Notes under the pieces: model-generated
What the model was told of the DNA's origin: nothing
Databases searched by the model: none
The model's input: the letters and a program-made list of their open reading frames with translations, nothing else
DNA from: Endomychus coccineus
Taxonomy: Eukaryota; Arthropoda; Insecta; Coleoptera; Endomychidae
Length of the DNA: 64,000 nucleotides
Assembly (NCBI GenBank): GCA_958510875.1
Contig: OY294067.1
Location: 281,375,242-281,439,241 of the forward strand
Direction: 5' to 3'
Program-made: the position numbers and the translations under genes
Part shown: piece after piece, positions 1 to 13,069 of the stretch
Numbering within the stretch: the stretch's first letter is position 1
How the letters are laid out: each line of letters begins with the position of its first letter

Positions 1-1344
1 GATAATTCACTTTAACCGTACACAATTTCTTTGCTATACACAATAAACACAGGTAAACTATTTTGGTTACTTCTTTTGAAATCAGGAACTGTTGAAAATT
101 GTTAACTTAGTTTTATTCTTTTTATTAAAGATACAAAACTCTTTAATGATGTTTGGAACTTTATCGAAGGCTGGCTATCGTTCGATGTTACTTATGAATT
201 GTAAACTTTATGAATTGTAAACTTTGTTCGGAGACTTGGAACACTACTTGACTTGTAGAAATTATTTATTTGCTTCGGTTACTTTCACCCTTACGAAGCT
301 GGAACACTTGGGTTCTCCGATGTTTATCCAATAAACTAAGGTTATGGAAACTTTATGAGTTGCATGAGTACTTTGACTCTTCAGATGTTGATGGCTAACT
401 GACTTGGCTTGTCTTCAGATGCCTTTTATAGGCCTTCAAAACCGATGCTACTTGATGTCATATTCAACCTATGAGGTGCTTTCTTTACCTATCAAGAATG
501 CTTTGATGATTGTTGCAAAACTGACATAAGTTTACATTGTTATCAGTCTGACGTTTATAAAATCGCCTCGACCAATCAGAATTTAGTATTCTATAAATTT
601 TGAATTATTGGAGATTTTCAACTTATTTTAAATGATGATGATTCCTTCTTTTTAAATTAATATTGCCTACATTTTTCCACACACACTTTGGTATAAGATA
701 ACCTATGATTAGGTTATTATTAATATGATTATTCCAATAATTATTATAAATTTGAGAGTTTTCATTTTTAAAAACTAATACATAATATAATATATCAATA
801 ACATTTCTTTAACATTATATAATTCAAATTTACTAATCCTAACTTATATCTATAATATTTTTCAATAGTTTGTGCTATCTCATGATAGTTTTTGTAATCA
901 TTTTAATTATGATTTCTGCCTTCGTAACACTGTACGTTTATTCACTTTCACTGAAGTTCTTGTTTTACACTTCTATTCTAATTACATTGTTGTTTATTAT
1001 GTTTTACATTGTTTATTATATTATACTAACTATTATTTAACTTTTAATATTGTTTTTAATTCCATATAATATCTTTTTATTAATCTTTTCTGATTTTCAA
1101 TGTTCGGTAAGTTCTAATTTTTATCATTTTTGTTGTTATATTATTTCGCTATGGGGTGAACTGTCAAAAACATTGGCTTACCCATTAGGGGTTAAATGTC
1201 AAAATCCTTTCTCACCTGGTGCTTACGTCGTTTAAGCCTGTCAAATTTCAAGTTTGTTGGCTTTATAGTTCCGGAGATTTCGTGATGATCAAGATGTTTT
1301 TGGCATGAATAAAATTATAACTTCGTTTTATTAATACTTCAATA
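1..1344. other. AT-rich region, no gene recognised
   Basis: No conserved coding frame or named repeat is recognisable here; the open frames present are short and low-complexity. A 16-bp direct repeat (atgaattgtaaacttt, twice in tandem at about 194-225) is the only structure seen. It may be decayed transposon sequence. Confidence 0.4.
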
Positions 1345-1640
1345 TAATAAAATCTATTGTGACAGCAGTGGTAAACTATAAAAGAGTGAACACTGTGGAT
1401 ACACAAACACGAAGTACTGAGGACCTTTCGGCTACCAAGTGGCCATCATCAGAGTAAACTAAATTATAAATCAAAATGTGCCTGTTTAAATACTATTTCG
1501 GGATAATAATGCAAACAAAGGGGTTACCCTCAGTTTGAGATCAATCGGAATTTAATAAATTGCTGATTTGTCACAATTATTTTTCTTTATATGTGCAAAA
1601 CGTTCCTATTTTTCTTAATATGTGCAGAGTTCATTATATA
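1345..1640 (-). mobile_element. PLE-2 fragment: pLTR with hammerhead and ORF tail
   Basis: On the minus strand this matches the 3' end of a Penelope-like family (called PLE-2 here) that also occurs at 4970, 13290, 17318, 19470 and 41935. It holds the last part of the ORF, the stop region, and the pLTR with a hammerhead-type fold (1415-1456). A mariner fragment follows directly on the right, so the copy is truncated. The family assignment rests on shared sequence with the RT-bearing copy at 13290-14925. Confidence 0.65.
1415..1456 (-). ncRNA. Hammerhead ribozyme (PLE-2 type), near intact
   Basis: Read on the minus strand: stem I TACT / AGTA; core CTGATGA; one extra T; stem II GGCCAC-TTG-GTAGCC with one C/A mismatch; core GAA; stem III AG-GTC-CT; cleavage base C (CTC). 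All invariant core positions are present. Type I hammerheads with a very short stem III are known from Penelope-like elements; activity of this copy is inferred, not shown. Confidence 0.65.
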
Positions 1641-1654
1641 AGAGTAAAAATTTT

Positions 1655-1975
1655 CTCTTTCAAGGTAATCGATATAGACGATACCGTGTGCATCCCAAAA
1701 AAACTGTCGCCATGACTTTGTTGGCCGATAAACCCACTTTGACCTTTTTCGGCTTCGATTCGCACGGACAAGTCTACTGTTTTGACTGTTCTTTGGTCTC
1801 TGGTATGTTGTGATGGATCCATGTTTCGTCTACGGTTACTAAACGGCGTAAAAAGTCCTCCTTATAGCACTTGAACATCGCCAAACACTCCTTTAGTTGT
1901 CACACGGTCGCGTTTGTTGACAACAGAGAGAAAATGCGGCACCCATCTGGCAGATAGCTTTCTCATACTCAAAAA
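1655..1975 (-). pseudogene. mariner transposase fragment
   Basis: The minus strand encodes a broken mariner-type transposase segment. It corresponds closely to 44130-44450 of the fuller mariner in this window (the region around 'ARCVPHLLSV' and the first catalytic Asp block). No terminal inverted repeats are seen, so only an internal piece survives. On the right it abuts the BEL/Pao relic. Confidence 0.65.
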
Positions 1976-1984
1976 TTAAGCAAA

Positions 1985-3510
1985 ACAGGTTCTATATTGA
2001 ATTCGTTCAGAAGCATTTGTGGCTCAACGATTGGGAGAAATTCAGAAGTGGACAAATACTAGGGAATGGAAATTTGTTGGATCCAAGGAAAATGTGGCAG
2101 ATGAAGCTACAAAATATAACAATAAACCAGAATTAACATCAGACAGTAGATGGATCAATGGACCTTCATTTCTTTCAAAATTACCTGAGTTCTGGCCAAA
2201 GAGACTATTTTCAAAATTCATCTGTATGAATATGAATGACACAGAAGAAAATACAGAATTTGTTTTTGTCAACGTAATTAGGAATGTTTTGGAGATACCA
2301 AGTTTTTTAGATACCCGAACCAAAACGATTTTCTAAATGGCAGAAGCTTTTAAAAGCAACAGCATGGATAAAAAGATTTATAGAAAATTGTAAGAAAAAC
2401 AAAAAAAAATTATGGTGAACTTGTCGTGGATGAAATAAAACGAGCAGATAATTTACTTTTCAGAAAAATTCAAGAAGATTCATTTGGACAAGAAGTAGAC
2501 TTTTTATCAAAAACTCAGAATCTATCACCATCGAGTAGGTTGTACATGTTCAACTGTACCTATGACCCAGACGAGAAACTAATACGACAGGGGGGAAGAC
2601 TGACTAATTCGACAATACTAAATGAAAACATGAAACATCCCATAATTTTGGACCCAAAACATGAAATAACCAAATTGATCATACAGTTTCACCACGAGGA
2701 AGTGAATCATCATGGACAAGAAATTGTTATTAACAATTTACGTAAAAAATTTTGGATTCTACGCATGGGACAAGCTGTTCGAAGTTGTTGGGCTAATTGC
2801 CAGAAGCGTAAAAATCGTAAGTCATTGCCGAATATTCCTTTAATGGGATAGCTTCCGACTTGTCGTTTAGAACCGACTATTAGACCTTTTGTGAAAACTG
2901 GCGTAGACTATTTTTATTTTAGACCAATCGAGATAACAGTTAAGAGAAGCCATGTTAAGAGATAGGGTGTAATATTTACCTGTAGGTAACCAGGGCAATC
3001 CATTTAGAAATCGCCAACGATTTGAGCACTGACGGTTTTATTCATACTTTTGGATGTAGGCGAGGATCTCCAGAAGTTTATAGTGATAATGGAACTTGTT
3101 TCATAGGAGCTGAACGAGAACTATCTGAAAATCTGGAAAAGCTGAACCAATCTGATATAATGCAGTTTTGTTCTTTGAAATCGATAAAATGGTTTTGGAA
3201 TGCTGCCTACGCATCGAATATGGGAGATTACTGGGAAAGACTAATTCAATCTATCAAGAAAAACATCAAAGAAGTATTGAAAACCACAAGAGCATGTTCC
3301 AAGGACAGTTTTTACTGAAGTGGAGAACATTCTCAATTCAAGACCAGAGAATAATACAACTTTATCCAGCAAAAGACGGGAGAATCAGAGTAGTATATGT
3401 CATCACGGCGAATGAAAATCAACTACGACGACCTGTTTCCAGACTGTGTATTGGATTTTAGAGGAAAAGAGGAGAAGAAAGACTAGAAGAATTTCAGAGT
3501 AATTGTGTAT
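1985..3510 (+). pseudogene. BEL/Pao retrotransposon pol remnant (RNase H end and integrase)
   Basis: Three plus-strand blocks follow the order of a BEL/Pao polyprotein. 2019-2336 holds the end of the RNase H-like region with a 'REWKFVGSKENVADEATK' signature. 2426-2851 holds the linker and zinc-finger-like integrase N-terminus. 3000-3470 holds the integrase core, with 'YSDNGT' and 'DYWERLIQSIKK' as the second Asp and the Glu of the D,D-E triad; 'TGVDYFY' near 2900 is the first Asp. Stops (for example near 2337 and 2850) and a frameshift around 3300 break it, so no product is expected. Gag, protease, RT and LTRs were not recognised. Confidence 0.75.
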
Positions 3511-4969
3511 GGAGAACAATTACTGAGGGGAAGATATTTTACAGATATATTTTAAAATTGATTGACATATTTAATTTTTTGTTATTTGTATTATAATATA
3601 GTTGTCTATGAAAATAATAAATTTGAATGTTCACATTGACAATAAAGAAAAGTGTTAACAATCTGTAGATTAGAATGAACCGAATAAAACTACATAGAGG
3701 TAGTGGTTCGCGAGACAAAAGCGAGAGTTGATTCACTCTCGGTGCGGATAACTCTCGCTCTGGCTCTCGTTCTCGCCTGACAACAAGGGAATATACCACT
3801 TGTCATTCTCGGACTGTCATAATATGCAAGCATGCAGAAAATCACGGTACAATCTAGTGCTCTAGTCAGCGACAGCGCCAACCAGTAACAGAGCACAACA
3901 GTAGTGAGACTGAGGGCAGAATAGAGTACCTAATATTCAAAATTAAAATAAGACGTGTAACAATATTTTATGGCAATTTAATCCATAACAGTTTTGCATC
4001 TTTGATAATTCTGATGATACATTACAGTCACAAAGTCAAACATATCACAATTCGCAACCATTAGAAAAATAGTTCGCAATAAAAGAAAATTACCTCGAAA
4101 ACTACTATGTAATCACATCAAGATATTCATTATCAATAACTGTAGCTAATATGCTGAACACAAATGATAGATCATCCCCAATTTTGTCTTCTACCCTTTG
4201 AACTTTCTGAATGTATACAAATTCGAACACGGCGCCCGTAGGATAAACAAATGAAAATAAATTTTATTAAATAAACAGCAATGAAGCGTCACATCCGTGA
4301 CTTAAATTAAAGCGATCCGTGGGCGACTTTAATTGCCTTAGGTAATAGTGGACTAATAAAGACGTTTCCGAACTGCATAAAGCTCATTTCATTCTTAACG
4401 TAGAGTTTAGGTGACACTTTCTTGCAATTAGTCGATCTTTATTCTAACGCTGTGTACAGCAGCTACATTTTTATACAAAAAACAAAATAGAATTGCGTAC
4501 CGACGCGCAGTCTGCATCGAAGCAACCATAGCAACCGTCATAAATGATCACCGTAGCGATTCTATACAGTTCACATGAATAATAAAACGTACTCCGTTTA
4601 CAAGTGTTGGTGATAGCAATGCGGACACGCTAATTCGATATTAAGCAAGCAAAGCGAATCGTGGACGTCTTTAAAATAATGGAATATTTCTACAAATCGG
4701 TAAGGGATAGTCCGGCAGGAATGTGCAAGTTCAGTGCAGTGCATTCAGTTTATATCGATTAGTAAGCGTTTGATGGACGAACCAAACTCTAACTTCCTTT
4801 ATATTTCACGTACAGGGTTTGTATAACATTTTTATTTATAATAATAACACCTTGCTTGAAGTAAGATGAAGGTCGTAACTATAGTTTTCAGTTTTTTCTT
4901 TTATCGTTATAGGTACAACTAATTGAATTACGAACATCGTAAATCTATTTGCAAGTACATTTTCTGTTT
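3511..4969. other. No gene recognised; CTCTCG-rich patch
   Basis: No coding homology was recognised. A low-complexity patch rich in CTCTCG and its complement lies at about 3710-3780. The rest is moderately AT-rich, with scattered GC-richer stretches around 4440-4560 that could be decayed LTR or promoter sequence; nothing decisive was seen. Confidence 0.3.
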
Positions 4970-5325
4970 GTGATATATCACTATTGATAAGAAATAATCA
5001 CCCTTATCTACTAAAACTGCTATTTAAGTATTGAAGATTTTTCGGCTACCAAGTAGCCATCATCAGAGTAAGCTAAATTATAAATCAAAATGTGCCTGTT
5101 TAAATACTATTTGAGGATAATAATGTAAACAAAGGGTTGCTGCTGGATAAATCGGAATTTAATAAATTGCTTTTTCGTTTATTCATTTCCATCCCTTCTA
5201 AATTACCTAGACATTTGTCTGTACTGTGTTTTAAAAGTGACAAACTTTCTTGAGAAATGTTGTGACCTGTATTCAAAATATGTTTGGCGTACGCTGATTT
5301 TTCACCATTATTTTTCTTTATACAG
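4970..5325 (-). mobile_element. PLE-2 fragment: ORF C-terminus and pLTR
   Basis: The minus strand reads through the C-terminal tail of the PLE-2 endonuclease ORF ('NISQESLSLLKHSTDK' block at about 5200-5260), then the stop, then the pLTR with a decayed hammerhead. The right end is cut by an IS630-type transposon end beginning at about 5326. It is a 5'-truncated copy. Confidence 0.65.
5031..5073 (-). ncRNA. Decayed PLE-2 hammerhead
   Basis: Core CTGATGA, stem II GGCTAC-TTG-GTAGCC and GAAA are intact on the minus strand. Stem III and the cleavage region have drifted (AAATCTTC where intact copies have AGGTCCTC), so stem III and the stem I partner are lost. It is probably inactive. Confidence 0.5.
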
Positions 5326-6190
5326 GGTGTTCCATCTCAGACGAGCCACCCCGTATATTTCTTATCCCATAGTGAGTGGAAAAATCTCACGTCGAATGAT
5401 TTTGTTTGGGGGACATCTTTTGACGTATATTTGAGGCTTGAACGAGCAACCCCCTAATAGGGGGCGCTTCAACCCCTCGAAATTGAATAGGGGAGAGGGG
5501 TTGAGTGATACGTCATTTGAAAGGTCTTGGAAGCCTCTTTACAACGGTCTATGAAAAACGTAAGTTTGATGAACCGTTTTCGCCAAAAATTAATTTTGTT
5601 GCTCGAATGCGCCACCTTGAATATTTTGGTTATTTGTACAATGTACAAGCTCATTTTTATTAAGCCTTTTTTACAAGCTTGAACAATCTTCAAAAAATCA
5701 CATTCGTAAAAAAATTGAATTGTGTTGTCATGCTTACAATGAAAAAAATCAAATCTGCGTGTTTACATCAAATGTTCAAATTGTCCTCCATTGACAAACA
5801 TTGAAAAAGTAAAAGCACTTTCCCGTAGTAACTTTTTTCGCTGCATCCGGTGTCGAACAGTATTTTTATGTACAATATTTCGTCACGCTCATAATCGTCA
5901 GCAATAAAAAAGTTTGAATACTTTGATTTTAAATATGCCTTGCATTTTACATATTTTCCATCAAAATCCATAATAAATGAAAAAATAGTATGTTCCTGGA
6001 CATGGTTCAAAATGAAATCTGAAAGATTTATTTTTCGAGAAAAATTACGAGAATAAATTGAAAAAACAACGAAAATCAACAATTCACAGGAAATAATCGA
6101 AAATGCCTTCTTATTCAATGCGAAAGTTAATGATAATCCATATCTAATGTCCCGAATGCATTTATAACATTCCAAAATTTTTTATGGGTT
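5326..6190 (-). mobile_element. IS630/Tc1-mariner-type DNA transposon end (degraded)
   Basis: The left edge carries a tacagggtgttccat terminal motif, common at the ends of insect Tc1/mariner-like elements. On the minus strand at about 5775-5860 there is a short coding tail ending '...NGGQFEHLM' in one frame, which resembles the C-terminus of IS630-type transposases. The remaining 135-codon open frame further right (5768-6175) has no recognised domain. The opposite terminus was not located with confidence. Confidence 0.4.
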
Positions 6191-6713
6191 TCCCAAAAAT
6201 ATATTTCAATAGGATGTCAGGTGATAAAATTTTTTTGTAGTAATACTTGTAAGAAAACTATTAATTATTAACCCTTCAACGCCCAGTGGTATGCAAAATG
6301 TACCATCTACCGTAACCCTTTAAAGACCACCAAAGATGGTCAAGAATTTTATCCTTGTCCTAGTTGCCGCCTCAAATGAGCTTCAATGGTATATACGAAA
6401 ATGATCCTTATCGATAAAAATATCAACGTTAAAAATTAGTAATGTTTGTATATTAATATGTTAGCGAATCGATAGCAAAGTTGGTGAAATGTATAGAACG
6501 TAAATTAGTGAGTTCGAATTCCGGTGGTCGCAATTCATGATAATAATAAAATTGTAATAATTACCGGACCTTGAGTTCTGTTTTAAGTTTTGGAAAAAAC
6601 TAAATACATTTTATGGAAAATATGGAGGTCCCATAGTTTAATAAGCCACACTTATACAATTGATGATTTCAAGTAAACTCAATAAATCGTATCACATATC
6701 TACTAGTACATAA
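6191..6713. other. No gene; weak tRNA-derived SINE-like segment
   Basis: Mostly featureless. At about 6463-6530 a box-B-like gagttcgaattcc followed by an A/T-rich tail (ataataataaaattg) hints at a tRNA-derived SINE head, but no convincing A box or cloverleaf was found. Confidence 0.2.
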
Positions 6714-7610
6714 TAGTCCAGGCTGTGGACCGGGATTTTAGCTATAATAAAAAAAAACATGTAGGTTCGAATCAAAAAATGTTTGTTGCATTAGCTTCAG
6801 GAGGTTCTCAGGATCATTCATACACCTTAAAACTTCTTGGGAACCCCAACCTCACCCATTGGGGGCGAAAATGACCCGAAATCTCCAAGTCTTGAATTGT
6901 ATTTTCTACAAAAAAAATTATTTTGGCATTTCGAGTGCACCTTGGAGGTTTTTTGGGTCGCTGGACACGAATCCGTAGCCAGATTTACTTGCAATCCATC
7001 GTAGGGGTGGTCAAATCGACAAAATAGGCCAATACTGCATCCCTAATATGTTATTTTGCAATTTACGTGTTTTAGGCATTTCGAATGCACCAAGGAGGTT
7101 TTTTGGGTTGCTGAATACGTTTCCGAAGCCAGATTTACTCGAATATCATCGTAAGGGTAGGAAATTTACAAAAATGGCTGCTTTGACACGCTTATAAATT
7201 TTATCATTTTTGCATTTTAAAATTACCCAAAAAACCTCCTTGGTGCATTCGAAATGCCTAAAATAAGTAAATTGCGAAATAACATCTTAGGGGTGCGAAA
7301 TTGGCCAAATTTTGTCGATTTGACCACCCCTACGATGGATTGCAAGTAAATCTGGCTACGGATTCGTGTCCAGCGACCCAAAAAACCTCCAAGGTGCACT
7401 CGAAATGCCAAAATAATTTTTTTTGTAGAAAATACAATTCAAGACTTGGAGATTTCGGGTCATTTTCGCCCCCAATGGGTGAGGTTGGGGTTCCCAAGAA
7501 GTTTTAAGGTGTATGAATGATCCTGAGAACCTCCTGAAGCTAATGCAACAAACATTTTTTGATTCGAACCTACATGTTTTTTTTTATTTTCCGGTTCACA
7601 GCCTGGACTA
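6714..7610. mobile_element. Long-armed foldback element, TAGTCCAGG family
   Basis: It begins TAGTCCAGGCTGTG and ends CACAGCCTGGACTA, with a perfect 3-bp target duplication TAA on both sides (6711-6713, 7611-7613). The two arms, each more than 300 bp, are inverted copies of each other up to a short centre near 7160-7240. Each arm carries the motif ggGTCGCTG....ACG (for example 6955 and 7100, and its complement near 7370). No transposase is encoded, so the element is non-autonomous. A second member of the same family is at 40413-41679. Confidence 0.8.
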
Positions 7611-7613
7611 TAA

Positions 7614-9077
7614 CACTGATTCGTCAATTCGAAATGGTTATTGTCAACCATTATACGTCTTAGTAGTGTCATCTATCGTACAATAGCAGAGCTAAGCCAG
7701 TCGGTTTGGAGATAACGTCTTCTCTTACAACATAGTGTCTTCTTACATGTTTAATAAATTATCACGGTATTGAAACTAGACGGTGGATTTGATTCAGATC
7801 TAGATAATATTACGAACTAATAAAAACACAAAATTCCCAAAGGAGTAATAAATCAACCGCGCATGAACATGTAGGTAATTGCTATAAGTCTTTATTTATT
7901 CAGTTCATGATAATCAATTCGATCCAGAAGGCAATTAACACACAAAAAAATTTGAACGTTTCAGGAGGTGTATTTACGGTTGAATAGCTCACTCTCATTA
8001 AAATAATTTAAACAGAACAACTTCAATAATAAGTACTTCATGTAACACTAACAAATTAAATACAAATGTGGTGAGGATTTCAAAATGGATCGAGATGAAG
8101 ATAAAATGGAAAAGGAACAGTTTTAAGCGTCCTTTGATCTGTAGACAACCTGTTGGGATTATTATACAAACAGAGCGCTTCCACTTGTATGTGTTTATTT
8201 TGAGAATGTTTAATATTTAAACAAGTGTGCAGTCGGGTGACCGGTCTATTTCGCTTCGTCTAGCTAATGGTCATTTTGATGTTGGTATAGTGACAGATTA
8301 ATAATTACAGATCAATATTTAATTAATTAATGACAGATCAATAACGAAAGGAAAACGGATGCATGTAAAATATCCAGAATATGAACACATATAATTAACG
8401 GTGTAAGCCAAAGATTACTATTTCTGTCAAAACAAAAACAAATAAAATCAGGATGTCCTGAATTAGGCGTCAATATTTCAGCAGATTATTCCAGGGGTCC
8501 AAAAAAAGTTAGAAAGTTCCTATGAACAATGAACATGGATAAAAATGTGAAGAAAGTGGAATGCAAAATATGTATAAGATAAAATTAGGGGGTCAGAAGT
8601 AAATGTGTTCAAGTGTACTTCAGTTTAATGCTTGTAAGAAATATGTTTAATTTTTTGTGACTTATAACTGCACTTACTACACACATTTTTCAATTTTCAT
8701 TTTGGGTCAAGTGCAATTTTGCAAAATAAAGAATGTTTGGAAAAGCATATACAATACCGATTACCGATCATAATTTCAATAGGTAATATGAATATCTACT
8801 GGAATTATATGTTTTTAATTTTACGAGAATTTTCAAAATTCAATTAACTTTAAAGTCAATTATCTCAGGACAATGAGAAGAACACTCGTGTACTTCCATC
8901 CCCCTCAATAGCATTTTAGAGTGAAATATTTTTCAGTAGTTACAACAAATAAAAGAAAATAAATGCATAGACTATAGATGAATGAATGAAAAATACAAGG
9001 TTCTCTAATTTTCAATAGTCGTACAGTGTTTACTGAACCTTAAATAAATTGTCCAAACTCTACTTGGCAACAACAAG
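7614..9077. other. No gene recognised
   Basis: No conserved frame, terminal repeat or known element was recognised in this AT-rich stretch. Confidence 0.35.
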
Positions 9078-9080
9078 TAA

Positions 9081-10494
9081 TAGTGGAGTAAATCTGGCGA
9101 GAAAATAAGCAAGGTTGGCGAAAATTTTACGATGCATAGCGACCCGGTGGAAAAGTTTTTTTAGAGTACCAACAACAACCTCCTGAAATTTTTTTTTTTT
9201 TTTTTGGGCAACAAATTTTTTTTCACATTTTTAAGGGTAGTTTTGCAACAAAAAATTAATATCTCTGGTTGTATTGAAAATTAAGAAACCAAAGTAGTAC
9301 CCTTTTATTGTCAATGTCCAAGGAACTTCCAGTCCAAATTTCAAGTTGATCCGACCTCCCCCCTCCCCGTAATAGAAATATATATACTCATATATGCAAG
9401 GAATCTTGCGTAACGGCTAACTCGGTCATTTCTAGTGAAAATATTGAATATTTTCCAGAAATTCAACTTTAAGTCAATTTTTTAGTTATTTTTTAAATTA
9501 AGATATACCATGTCATTTACATCCGATCTGGATCTGCTTAGCGGGAAAATGTAGGTATTATATGTCATGGAACACATTTTTTATTTTTTTTTTCCGGCCT
9601 ATATTGGCCATTTTATTTTCGGTATTAATATCCCCAAAACTTGTGTCAAATTAATTGATTTGACGGGATTTCGAAATAAGAAGGTTCAAATTGTATAAAA
9701 ACACAATTGCATGAACGCTAGACGTCCTATGTAATTAGCTACTAAAGTTATCATTTTAACATTTCCCTCGAGAAGCTCGCTACTCGTCAGTTAGAGTTTA
9801 TACATTTTACCTCGGTCTTGATATGTTGGGATCGTTTCGTGTCCCGTGCGGGCGGCGCCAGTTGTGATAAAGTATTTTCGGTTGTGAGCCGCTAGCTTTC
9901 ACCCGCTTCGGGTATATTTTAGTAGCTAGAAAATTCCCTTTCGTACGTCGCGCGTAGCTGAGACCTGAGAGTACCTGTTTCTGTTTTAATTAAAGTTTTC
10001 TATTTAATGGACATTTATCGAAAAAAAGAAGGACGGTCGGGCATGGTCTGATACCTAATCTAACTACATGGAGCGAAAACGGCACGCGAAAAGTCGTCGT
10101 AAAGCCGTATTAGGTACAACCAGTTTGCACTTCTCTAACTCGCCAGCTACGCGCTCCTCACGTGAACGTTATTCGATTTATCGCAAATCTATTACGGGAA
10201 GGGGGGAGGTCAGATTAACTTGAAATTTGGACTGGAAGTTCCTTGGACATTGATAATAAAAGGGTACTACTTTGGTTTCTTAATTTTCAATACAACCAGA
10301 TATATTAATTTTTTGTTGCTAAACTACCCTTAAAAATGTAAAAAAAACCTTTTTGGCCAAAAAAAAAAGGGTTGCACCCACTTTGGGAAATAAAAATTTT
10401 AGGAGGTTTTTGTTGGTACCCTAAAAAAACTTTTCCACCGGGTCGCTATGCATCGTAAAATTTTCGCCAACCATTTGCCAGATTTACTCCACTA
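9081..10494. mobile_element. Foldback element, TAGTGGAG family, with shared core
   Basis: Termini are TAGTGGAGTAAATCTGGC and its inverse, flanked by a TAA duplication (9078-9080, 10495-10497). Inverted arms of about 300 bp (9081-9390 and 10195-10494) are highly similar and contain GGGTCGCTATGCATCG near the outer edge (10439). Between them lies a GC-richer core (about 9640-10200) that recurs inverted at 23935-24620 and direct at 30370-30990 inside elements with different ends. No transposase frame is present. Confidence 0.75.
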
Positions 10495-10789
10495 TAAACC
10501 ATATATAAATTAAAACCAAATCACGTTTAGCCTAGATTCGATTGATTTTAAAATACGTTAGCATTTTCTAGTAGGTATATTCTAGTAAGACGAATTATTG
10601 CTCCTGACGCTCGAAAAATTTCATATCTCTCATTTCTAAGGGTTTACTAAAAATCCACAAACGTCTCTCTTCCACCCCAAAACCCCTTGTAGGCAATTCT
10701 GATTCTCTTATCCTTAATTGCTTCTATTTTGTCAAAAACGCAAGGTCCTTACTGTGGATTGAGGCGATTTGTTTTTCAATAATTGCTGA

Positions 10790-11700
10790 ATTATATAACA
10801 TGCCCACTGACCTTGTTCCTTTGATGGAATTGTACCTCACAACCACATATTTCCTCTACAATAATCAATTCTATGCATAGTCATGTGGAGCAGCGATGAG
10901 CCCTTCACTTTCACCAGTCATAGCTAATATTTTCATGGAAGTTTTTGACATGATGCTATTGATACATTTGTTCTTAAGCCAACATGTTGATTTAGATATG
11001 TCGATGCTAGTTTTGTAATTTGGCAGTGTGGCCGTGATATCCTCATTTCTTTCCCCAATCATTACATGGCAACATTTAATTTACCATGGAAACTGAATCA
11101 TAATGTTTACTTCCGTTCCTAGATGATCTAGTTTGTAAACAAACAAATAACACTCTACGACACTTGGTTTACAGAAAATCTTAACGACCTGTGTCATCAT
11201 AATCTCACTCAAAAACAAACAGTTATTATAACTACCTGGTATATTATTCTCTCATCTTTCTTACAACGAATATGTGAAAAAGCACAATATTTCTACCCGA
11301 TTTTTCACACTTCCCAGACTAACACCGTTTTACAGACCCTTCATCTCTTCATTCTGAAAGCATTTGAAGTATTCTTTTTTTTATGCGGTAAAGTTGATTG
11401 TTGAAACTGGTCGCACAGTAGCCATTTGTATGAAGACCAGAATCCACACTGGATACTGATTAATAGAAATCCTAAAAAATCCCATAGTATGTCAGGTAAA
11501 CCCCCGTTCGTGAATAGTTCGTGATATATAACACCAGAGAGTATATCAGGTTCAGATTTATTACTGTTCAGAGGATGTCGCATGTAATATTCGGCGAAAC
11601 GTCGGTGCCAAAATGACACACAACCCATCCGGAAACAAAAATTATTCAAATATGTCACACAAAGTAAGTCAACGTGAAGTAAGTTCGACAACAGAATTTA
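10790..11700 (+). pseudogene. Penelope-type RT relic (PLE-5)
   Basis: Conceptual plus-strand translation gives recognisable pieces of a Penelope RT: 'TTYFLYNNQFYA' at about 10840, 'SCGAAMSPSLSPVIANIFME' at about 10880-10945, then a 'LKPTC.FRYVDASFVIW' block at about 10975-11030, where YVDA replaces the catalytic YVDD. Frameshifts separate the blocks. A cggcgaaacgtcggtgcc segment at 11590-11607 resembles the GAAAC side of a PLE hammerhead. The relic at 15030-15640 is of a similar lineage. Confidence 0.6.
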
Positions 11701-11769
11701 GCAGATGGTATATTGAAATCTATTGATTCGTCAAACCTATTCGTAGTCATCTGGCGTGATGCCCCCGGC

Positions 11770-12030
11770 ATGAGGCAAGCGAAAAGACATTAGGGAGTTC
11801 TCGTCTAAACTCTCTAAGAGCAGGAGAGGCCTAAAACTGGTGAAAGGACTCCTCACAGGATACTGTCATCTGAATAAGCATCTACACACAATGGGCATTG
11901 TTGAAGACTCAGCTTGTAGTAGATGTGGAGAGGCAGATGATTGTATCAAGGGGCGCACAATGGACCCAATCAAGCGGTCTAAGTGCTCCGGACTTGTCCG
12001 CCCCCGTTTTGATTGATTGATTGACTCGCA
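11770..12030 (+). pseudogene. Non-LTR retrotransposon ORF2 C-terminus and 3' UTR
   Basis: The plus strand reads 'KLVKGLLTGYCHLNKHLHT' followed by 'CSRCGEADD', the cysteine-rich C-terminal motif typical of RNase H-bearing insect non-LTR elements (R1/LOA/Jockey-like groups). It then decays into a 3' UTR-like tail ending in gattgattgattgact repeats. Only the 3' end is present, as expected for a 5'-truncated insertion. Confidence 0.6.
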
Positions 12031-13022
12031 GATTTTTCAAAATCCATCTCTGATGGGTTTCCCTTTCATTTTATAGTACACTTTCTCAGCCTTGAGCAAT
12101 GAATAACACAATACTCATCGCAAGTAAAATGATGGAGTGCTGAATGTTTATTTACATCGTGCTATTAGTCTTATGCTAGAAAAAAATAATACTTAAATAC
12201 TAATCGACATCGTTAGACGGGAAGATATATGTCAAGTTCATTGCTTGACAAATTCACATTGTCACGAATCAGATCCATATGAGAATTTCAAATGATATAC
12301 TTGCATGGCCATCTGTTTTATTTGAATTTCAACAACGGTTAAAGATTTATAAAGACGATCTCGATGATGGGTTGAACGATTCAACACTTATGTAGGATCA
12401 TATTTAGCATCATCAAACATTTTATTTGTTCTGAATCTATTGGCATGAATCGCCAAATGACATCACATGTTATATTTAGATTTACGTATGTAGATACTAA
12501 CTACTATTGATTATATTAGATAATACGCTGCCAACTTTTTGTGAATGCATTAATGCTCACGGAAATATTCTCATTTTCCCGTCAGTATTCGTGATTTCTC
12601 AACAACCACAATCAAAACAAAATTAGTATATACCAAACTATTTAATAGCTAGCATTCAACGTAAATGAAAAATAAATGTGTCAAGGATTAAATGAAATTC
12701 GATTAGTTGGATGATGAGTTAATAATCCGGATTTCATATAGTGAGTGTTGCCTATCCTGCTTGTGAATTAATAACCTATTAGCATCGATCATTCCCAATT
12801 TCTTAACTGGAATTATTTTAAAGTTGATGGATGAAATTATTATAATATGAAATATGATATAATTGGTTATGGACTAATGCTATTTCAATTAACTTTTTTG
12901 CTGATTGCCTTGTGTATCGAACTAATTTAATTTAATTAGTGTATTTATGAGCTTCTACCTACGTTCTTTCTAGATTTTACAGTTCAAAGGTAACATCATG
13001 AGAAAGAAATAAATTGAAACAC
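12031..13022. other. No gene recognised
   Basis: AT-rich DNA with no coding homology or repeat structure that I could identify. Confidence 0.35.
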
Positions 13023-13069
13023 CATAAATAAGAAATAATCACCCTTATCCACTAAAAATATTGGTAAAG

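Noticed and set aside
4225..4245. cggcgcccgtagg as a retrotransposon primer binding site
   Set aside because: No LTR end directly upstream and no matching element downstream; a chance resemblance cannot be excluded.
5768..6175. 135-codon frame as a gene
   Set aside because: No recognised domain; it overlaps the end of a degraded transposon whose coding tail is in another frame.
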